Source: Dillenia suffruticosa (lineage: Eukaryota; Streptophyta; Magnoliopsida; Dilleniales; Dilleniaceae). Taken from it: a stretch of 64,000 bases of DNA. The translations under genes were made by a program, and so were the position numbers. The stretch is taken from assembly GCA_033439265.1 (NCBI GenBank), contig JAVTVX010000035.1, positions 14,286,001-14,350,000 of the forward strand. Direction: 5' to 3'. The notes under the pieces were generated by a model. That model made no database searches. It saw nothing but the letters and a program-made list of their open reading frames with translations, and had not been told where the DNA came from. This document shows, piece after piece, positions 59,107 through 64,000 of the stretch. Each line of letters opens with the position of its first letter. The stretch's first letter is position 1.

Positions 59107-62100
59107 CTCCCCCTCAAGTTGGGTGCGTAGATATCGATAGTGCCCAACTTGTTCATGATTTCTTGAAGATCCATTGCAGTTCCCCCTTTTGTGAAGATAT
59201 CAGCTAGTTGCTCTTTTCCTTTGATGTAGGCAGTGGCTATAAGCTTTTCTTCCACCTTTTGTCGAATGAAGTGACAATCAACTTCTATGTGTTTAGTCCT
59301 TTCATGGAAGACCGGATTGGATGCAATATGAATTGCTGATTGATTGTCACAATGCAAGTTGATTGGTGTAGAAACATTGAACCCTAATTCCTCTACTAGA
59401 GCCTTCAACCATACAATCTCACTGGCTGCTGACGCCATTGCTCTATACTCAGCCTCTGCACTCGATCTTGACACCACATGTTGTTTTTTGCTCTTCCATG
59501 CTACCAAGTTGCCTCCTACGAAAATGCAGTACCCGGTGGTAGATCTTCTATCTTTTGAATCGCTCGCCCAATCTGCATCGCAAAAGCCTTCAATTTGGGA
59601 GCTTCCATTGTTCTTCATCCAAATACCTAGTCCTGGTGATTTCTTGATGTAGTGAAGGATGCGCTCAACTGCTCTCCAATGACCCATCTTTGGAGAATGC
59701 ATATGTTGACTAATTTGGCTCACGGCAAAGGCTATGTCTGGCCTAGTGATGGTGAGGTAGATCAGTCGTCCTACAAATCTTTGATATCTCTCTATGTCCT
59801 CAAGTGGCTCCTCATCATCTACTAGAGGTCCAGTGGTGACAATAGGGCTACAAGCTGGCTTTCCTCCTAGCTTTCCTGTTTCCTGCAAAAGATCAAGTGC
59901 ATATTTCCTTTGGGATAGAATTAACCCATTATTACAATAGGCTAACTCAATTCCTAAGAAATACTTTAGTCTCCCTAAATCTTTAATTTCAAACCTAGAA
60001 CTCAAGAAATTTCTAACTATATCTATTAAATGCATGTCATTTCCAGTAATGATGATATCATCTACGTAAACTAAGGCTATCACTATTTTATCATTGTTTT
60101 TTCTAATGAAAACAGAAGAGTCGCTATGGCATTTAACAAATCCACTACTAAGGAAAGCATGGCTTAATTTTGCATACCATGCCCTTGGGGATTGCTTCAG
60201 CCCGTAGATAGCCTTGCGTAGTTTGCACACGTTTCCTCCTTGTTGTTGGAACCCTTGAGGAAGTTGCATGTACACTTCTTCTTCGAGATCTCCTTGAAGG
60301 AACGCGTTTGCTACATCCATTTGAAACATGCTCCATCCATGGTTCACCGCAAGAGACATCAAGACCCTAATTGTATTCATTTTGGCAACGGGTGCGTATG
60401 TCTCTTTGTAATCTATCCCATATGCTTGAGTGAATCCTTTAGCCACAAGTCTTGCCTTAAACCTTTCAATTGATCCATCACTTTTATATTTGATTTTGTA
60501 TACCCATTTGCATCCGACGGCTCGCTTGCTCTTTGGAAGAGAGGTGACTTCCCATGTACCGTTCTTGGTCAATGCATCTAGTTCTTCCTTCATTGCCTTT
60601 CTCCACCTTGGGTCGTTGGATGCTTCATCATATGTCCTAGGCTCCTGTTCTTTATCTATGCCACTCAAAAAATTTTGGTGGCTCAAAGAAACATATGAGA
60701 TGGTATAATAATTAGAAATCGGATGTGATGTTACCTTGGAGTTATAGTAAACTCTACGGTTAATCCATTCCGAACGGGGAACCCTAAGCCTCGTGGATCG
60801 CCTAAGGTGAGGAGGTGGTGCATCCAAATCTCCCTCTACATGCTCGGATTCTTCCTCTTCGGTTTCTTGATCTCCCCCTGAAGTGTGGGCTGCCTCCTCT
60901 TCTATGGAGTTTGATCCTTCTTCTTCATTATTTTGAGATTGCTCATTAGTCTCTTGGGAGATTCCTTCTGCAATTGGTGGAGATGATTGATTCGGGAGAA
61001 GTAAGAAATTCCACGTGCTTGGAGTGCTCTCTTCTTCTGATGATTGATATTCTTCATTATCTACAAAAAAGGACTCATTCTCCACAAATATCACATCCTT
61101 AGATGTGTATGTTTGGTTAGTTTTAGGGTCATAACATCTATACCCCTTTTCAAAGGAAGCATACCCCAAAAATATGCACTTTCTACCCTTATGATCTAAC
61201 TTATCCCTCATGTGTGCTGGAATATGAATGTAACATACACAACCGAATGTTCTAAGATGAGATATCTTAGGTTTTCTATCTAGTAGGGCTTCTAAGGGTG
61301 ACTTGCCATCCAGGACTTGAGATGGGATAAGGTTTATTAGGTGGACAGCGGTTTTTATTCCATCACACCAAAATTTCTTAGGCACATTTGCATGAAACAT
61401 CATAGCTCTAGTTATTTCTAATATGTGCCTATTTTTCCTTTCGGCCACCCCATTTTGTTGAGGTGTGTACACACAAGACATTTGATGTATAATGCCATTC
61501 TCTCTAAGGTAGTTTTCAAATGTCAAACTAGTGAATTCTCCACCATGGTCCGTCCTTAGAATTTTAATGTTAGCATTGTAAAGTTTGGTCACATATCTTT
61601 CATAGCTTTTAAAGGCTTCAAAAGCTTGATCTTTGGTATTCAAAAGGTAGACCCAAGTGTACCTAGTTTTTTGGTCTACAAAAGTAATGAAATACTTGTA
61701 GCCTAAATGAGATTTGATAGGTGAAGTCCACAAATCCGAATGAACTAAATCAAAAGCATCTTTATAAATTGTTTTTGAATTGGGATACATTGATCGGGTT
61801 TCCTTCCCCAGAATACAAGCTTCACAATGTCTATCTTCAATATTAATACTTGGAAATAGACGCTTTAAAGCTTGGTCACTAGGATGCCCAAAACGTTTAT
61901 GCCAAAGAGATGCATCTTCTTTGATATGAGCTACGAGTGCATGATGCTTTTGATCCAAAAAATATAGATCCCCTCTTCTAGAACCCTTGCCAATCAATTG
62001 ATTCGACTTGAGGTCCTGAAAAGTAACAGTGTTTGGGTCAAAAACAACTCTACACCCTTGATCCTTAGTGACTTTGCTAATGGACAAAAGATTTGAAGTG

Positions 62101-63299
62101 AGTTGGGGAACAAATAAAGCATTTGATGTTTTTCCAAAAAGTTCAATTTCCCCAATTTGCTCAACTTTCAAATCTTGCCCATTGGCAACACGGACTATCT
62201 TATGGTTAGGGAGTTTTTTAAAATGCTTGATTTTTCTTCTATCCCTTACCATATGATGGTCTGTTCCCGAATCAATGAGAAAATCTTCGAAATTGAAAGA
62301 GGATAAAGTGTTTTGATTTTTACCATTGGAGGGAGCAAGTTGTTGAAACTTCTTGGAGATGTCATTGAGTTGACTTTGAAGAGCAGCAAAATCAGCCATG
62401 GTAGGTCCTTGAAGCTTGGTGTGAAGTACATTATGCTGCTCGGAAAGTTGCTCCTTTGGTTTGAAGGTCTTGGGCTTTAAATGAGGATGAAGGTTCCAAC
62501 ACTTCTCCTTCGTATGTCCTCTTTTCTTGCAATGGGTGCATACATCAATTTTCTTTGGAACTTGATGTGCTTTGGCAGCCATGTGCTCTTCAACGGTAGC
62601 CATGTGACCTTGAGCTTCAAGTCTAAGTTTGGAATTTTCTTCCAAACGCATGCTAACTTCCGTTCGTTGGATCATATTTTGCACTTCTCCAAATGAAGGA
62701 AATTCCTTCATTCGGAGAATTTCTTGTCTAAGAAGAGAGTAGGAATCATCTAGACCCATGAGAAGACCAAAGATTTTATCTTCTTCTTTCCTCTTTTGGA
62801 GGACTTTGAGATCTATGGAATCCGGACGGAGAGTGGAGAGCTCATTCCAAGTATCTGTATATTCCCCAAAATATTGAGGAAGTGATTTCCCTTCCTTTTT
62901 GATGTTTGAAATTTGTCGTTTGAGCTCAAAAATTCTGCCAAGGTTAGATTCTTGGCCATAAAGAGAAAACATTGTGTCCCATATTAGTTTTGCATTGGGA
63001 GCACAAGTCACCATAGCTTTGTGTGTTTCATCCATGGAATTGAGTAGAAGAAAAAACACATGATTGTCCCTCTTCTTCCATTCTCTGTAGGAAGAATCCA
63101 CCTCTTCAAGTGGTTGATCAAGTATGTGACCCTCCAAGTTGTGAAGTTCCAGCACCCTTCTCATCAAGGCTGCCCATTGATAATAATTTCCTCCTCTTAA
63201 TTGAATGGAGGATATATTTTGAAATTGGGTAAGGTTGATGGAAGGTGGAAGGTCACCCAACCTTGAAGAGGAAGGGATCGAAGTTTGCTCTGATACCAT
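59049..63299 (-). CDS. gag-pol: E3 copia Gag-Pol polyprotein (looks whole)
   Basis: 1416 residues in one frame. Start ATG at the LTR/primer-site junction, opening MVSEQTSIPSS. Parts: Gag 1-250; CCHC knuckle C254, C257, H262, C267; coiled-coil-like stretch about 300-322; protease Asp343 in LIDSGTDHHM; pre-integrase and zinc-binding region about 466-496 (WHKRFGHP, RHCEAC); integrase triad D522, D584, E620; acidic Ser/Glu-rich linker about 745-825; reverse transcriptase with D995 and YVDD 1078-1081; RNase H with D1241, E1284 and D1318. The C-terminus runs past the polypurine tract and ends 58 bases inside the 3' LTR. Family E has Thr after the protease DSG where families A, B, C, D and F have Cys. 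Confidence 0.95.
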   Translation of the reverse strand: MVSEQTSIPSSSRLGDLPPSINLTQFQNISSIQLRGGNYYQWAALMRRVLELHNLEGHILDQPLEEVDSSYREWKKRDNHVFFLLLNSMDETHKAMVTCAPNAKLIWDTMFSLYGQESNLGRIFELKRQISNIKKEGKSLPQYFGEYTDTWNELSTLRPDSIDLKVLQKRKEEDKIFGLLMGLDDSYSLLRQEILRMKEFPSFGEVQNMIQRTEVSMRLEENSKLRLEAQGHMATVEEHMAAKAHQVPKKIDVCTHCKKRGHTKEKCWNLHPHLKPKTFKPKEQLSEQHNVLHTKLQGPTMADFAALQSQLNDISKKFQQLAPSNGKNQNTLSSFNFEDFLIDSGTDHHMVRDRRKIKHFKKLPNHKIVRVANGQDLKVEQIGEIELFGKTSNALFVPQLTSNLLSISKVTKDQGCRVVFDPNTVTFQDLKSNQLIGKGSRRGDLYFLDQKHHALVAHIKEDASLWHKRFGHPSDQALKRLFPSINIEDRHCEACILGKETRSMYPNSKTIYKDAFDLVHSDLWTSPIKSHLGYKYFITFVDQKTRYTWVYLLNTKDQAFEAFKSYERYVTKLYNANIKILRTDHGGEFTSLTFENYLRENGIIHQMSCVYTPQQNGVAERKNRHILEITRAMMFHANVPKKFWCDGIKTAVHLINLIPSQVLDGKSPLEALLDRKPKISHLRTFGCVCYIHIPAHMRDKLDHKGRKCIFLGYASFEKGYRCYDPKTNQTYTSKDVIFVENESFFVDNEEYQSSEEESTPSTWNFLLLPNQSSPPIAEGISQETNEQSQNNEEEGSNSIEEEAAHTSGGDQETEEEESEHVEGDLDAPPPHLRRSTRLRVPRSEWINRRVYYNSKVTSHPISNYYTISYVSLSHQNFLSGIDKEQEPRTYDEASNDPRWRKAMKEELDALTKNGTWEVTSLPKSKRAVGCKWVYKIKYKSDGSIERFKARLVAKGFTQAYGIDYKETYAPVAKMNTIRVLMSLAVNHGWSMFQMDVANAFLQGDLEEEVYMQLPQGFQQQGGNVCKLRKAIYGLKQSPRAWYAKLSHAFLSSGFVKCHSDSSVFIRKNNDKIVIALVYVDDIIITGNDMHLIDIVRNFLSSRFEIKDLGRLKYFLGIELAYCNNGLILSQRKYALDLLQETGKLGGKPACSPIVTTGPLVDDEEPLEDIERYQRFVGRLIYLTITRPDIAFAVSQISQHMHSPKMGHWRAVERILHYIKKSPGLGIWMKNNGSSQIEGFCDADWASDSKDRRSTTGYCIFVGGNLVAWKSKKQHVVSRSSAEAEYRAMASAASEIVWLKALVEELGFNVSTPINLHCDNQSAIHIASNPVFHERTKHIEVDCHFIRQKVEEKLIATAYIKGKEQLADIFTKGGTAMDLQEIMNKLGTIDIYAPNLRGSVEKKDNLTHLHHQPSASI

Positions 63300-63747
63300 G
63301 TTGAAATATCAAAAAATAGAGCACAATAAATGAAGAATACTTCTGAATTTTATTGAAGAAGAATGAGAGCATACATGGACAGATTTGAGAGCATTTTTCT
63401 CATAGTTTTTGGAGATACAATGAGGCTCTATTTATAGAGAAAAGGGAAAAATAGCCAGTAGAAAGTGATATTCCCGTTGGAGCTCAAACCCCAAAGAATT
63501 CCAACAGCTAGTTTTTTGACTGTTGAAATATATGCTGCCCAAACTACCCCTAGCTACTTGGGTTTGCATCCTAGACTTTTCTCCAAACTTTTGGGCTTCC
63601 TTGGGCCTATTTTTGAATGTATTTTGGGTTGGTTTAGGCTGCCCAAATGGGCCATGCTTGCTGGACAATGCATGCTGATTTTTTGACTTCTAAGTAGATG
63701 CACTTGGTTGGTGATGAAGATGGGTTAAGTTATCCTTCTTTTCAACA
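63299..63747 (-). repeat. E3 5' LTR
   Basis: 449 bp, with the TATA box complement at 63429-63436. One AACGG core lies near 63475. Confidence 0.96.
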
Positions 63748-63752
63748 GATTG

Positions 63753-63920
63753 TCACTTTGTGAGACAAAAGATTGAAGACAAGCTCATCATTCCTAGCTT
63801 TACAAGAAGTGATCTTCAAGTTGCTGACATCTTTACAAAACCGGGAACCGCCAATCACATTCACAAGAATATGGGCAAGTTAGGTGTTATAGACATATAC
63901 ACACCCAACTTGAGGGGGAG
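63753..63920 (+). pseudogene. F pol, terminal RNase H segment
   Basis: Resumes after E3 with CHFVRQ-type sequence, then the ADIFTKPGTA and TPNLRGSVE blocks and the polypurine tract. Confidence 0.88.
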
Positions 63921-64000
63921 TGTTGAAATAAAGCACAATTAGGGCATATGGTTGTCCCAATCCAGTAAACTTTGTGCTCTCAGAACAAGACCCAAATATA
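63921..64000 (+). repeat. F 3' LTR, first 80 bp
   Basis: Starts TGTTGAAATAAAGCAC and matches 54267 onward with only a few differences, which identifies F as the element flanking E3. The window ends inside it. Confidence 0.93.

Larger units (their letters stand above)
58658..63747 (-). mobile_element. Ty1/copia element E3 in F, looks whole
   Basis: 5090 bp on the minus strand with 449-bp LTRs at both ends, primer-binding site complement (63287-63298), polypurine tract complement (59107-59115) and one continuous gag-pol frame. Flanked by the perfect duplication gattg (58653-58657 and 63748-63752), with F RNase H continuing across. The LTRs differ at about four positions, giving roughly 0.3 million years. 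Confidence 0.97.
54267..64000 (+). mobile_element. Ty1/copia element F (3' end off-window)
   Basis: 5' LTR, primer-binding site (54684-54695), broken gag-pol, E3 insertion (58658-63747), terminal RNase H, polypurine tract (63912-63920) and the first 80 bp of the 3' LTR. The left duplication is ctaga (54262-54266); the right copy is off-window. Coding is close to family C, but the LTR U3 is different. About five or six breaks plus the E3 insertion. Confidence 0.93.

Noticed and set aside
1-64000. CRISPR arrays, bacterial operons, rRNA or tRNA genes
   Set aside because: Nothing of the kind is visible. Repeats are LTRs, and the sequence is plant nuclear in character.

Overview
The window is plant nuclear DNA made almost entirely of LTR retrotransposons; I found no host gene. 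Support for a plant: every Ty1/copia element has a primer-binding site matching plant initiator tRNA-Met (TGGTATCAGAGC), the one Ty3/gypsy element has the chromodomain-like C-terminus of plant Tekay/Del chromoviruses, and the LTR promoters carry plant-type TATA, TGGGCY and YCYAACGGYYA motifs. The species cannot be named from the sequence. Names used here are local: copia families A, B, C, C' (C-prime), D, E, F and the gypsy element G.

Layout. (1) 1-5069: copia A1 (+), its 5' LTR mostly off-window, carrying a solo B LTR; A1 sits in the low-coordinate LTR of G. (2) 5070-15106 and 52603-54200: the older gypsy element G (-): partial 3' LTR, heavily decayed gag-pol, an AT-rich leader, and a long 5' LTR split in two by the C nest. 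(3) 15107-52602: copia C (+), about 37.5 kb end to end, bounded by the target-site duplication ctttg. C holds D2 (17404-38901, duplication catga), a solo B LTR (39670-40003, gaacc) and E1 (41016-51708, acccg). D2 holds a B complex (19307-35732); the B complex holds C'1, part of C'2, and a whole D1 (30083-35150, ctcca). E1 holds E2 and an unclassified 722-bp segment. (4) 54267-64000: copia F (+), its 3' LTR cut by the window end, interrupted by a whole E3 (58658-63747, gattg).

The nesting was worked out from 5-bp target-site duplications and from coding sequence that resumes on the far side of each insert. Three junctions do not fit simple insertion and look like recombination scars: a B element whose two ends carry different flanks, two C' copies sharing one LTR, and E2, whose right flank does not match its left. 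D1 and E3 each keep one uninterrupted gag-pol frame and near-identical LTRs. The others are cut by insertions or broken. By-eye LTR differences suggest the copia elements are mostly younger than about 0.5 million years, and G several-fold older (assuming 1.3e-8 substitutions per site per year).

The most interesting signal is regulatory. The U3 regions of families B, C, C' and F contain clusters of exact matches to the plant mitosis-specific activator consensus YCYAACGGYYA, next to many TGGGCY sites and just upstream of the TATA box. This predicts expression of these retrotransposons in dividing cells around G2/M.
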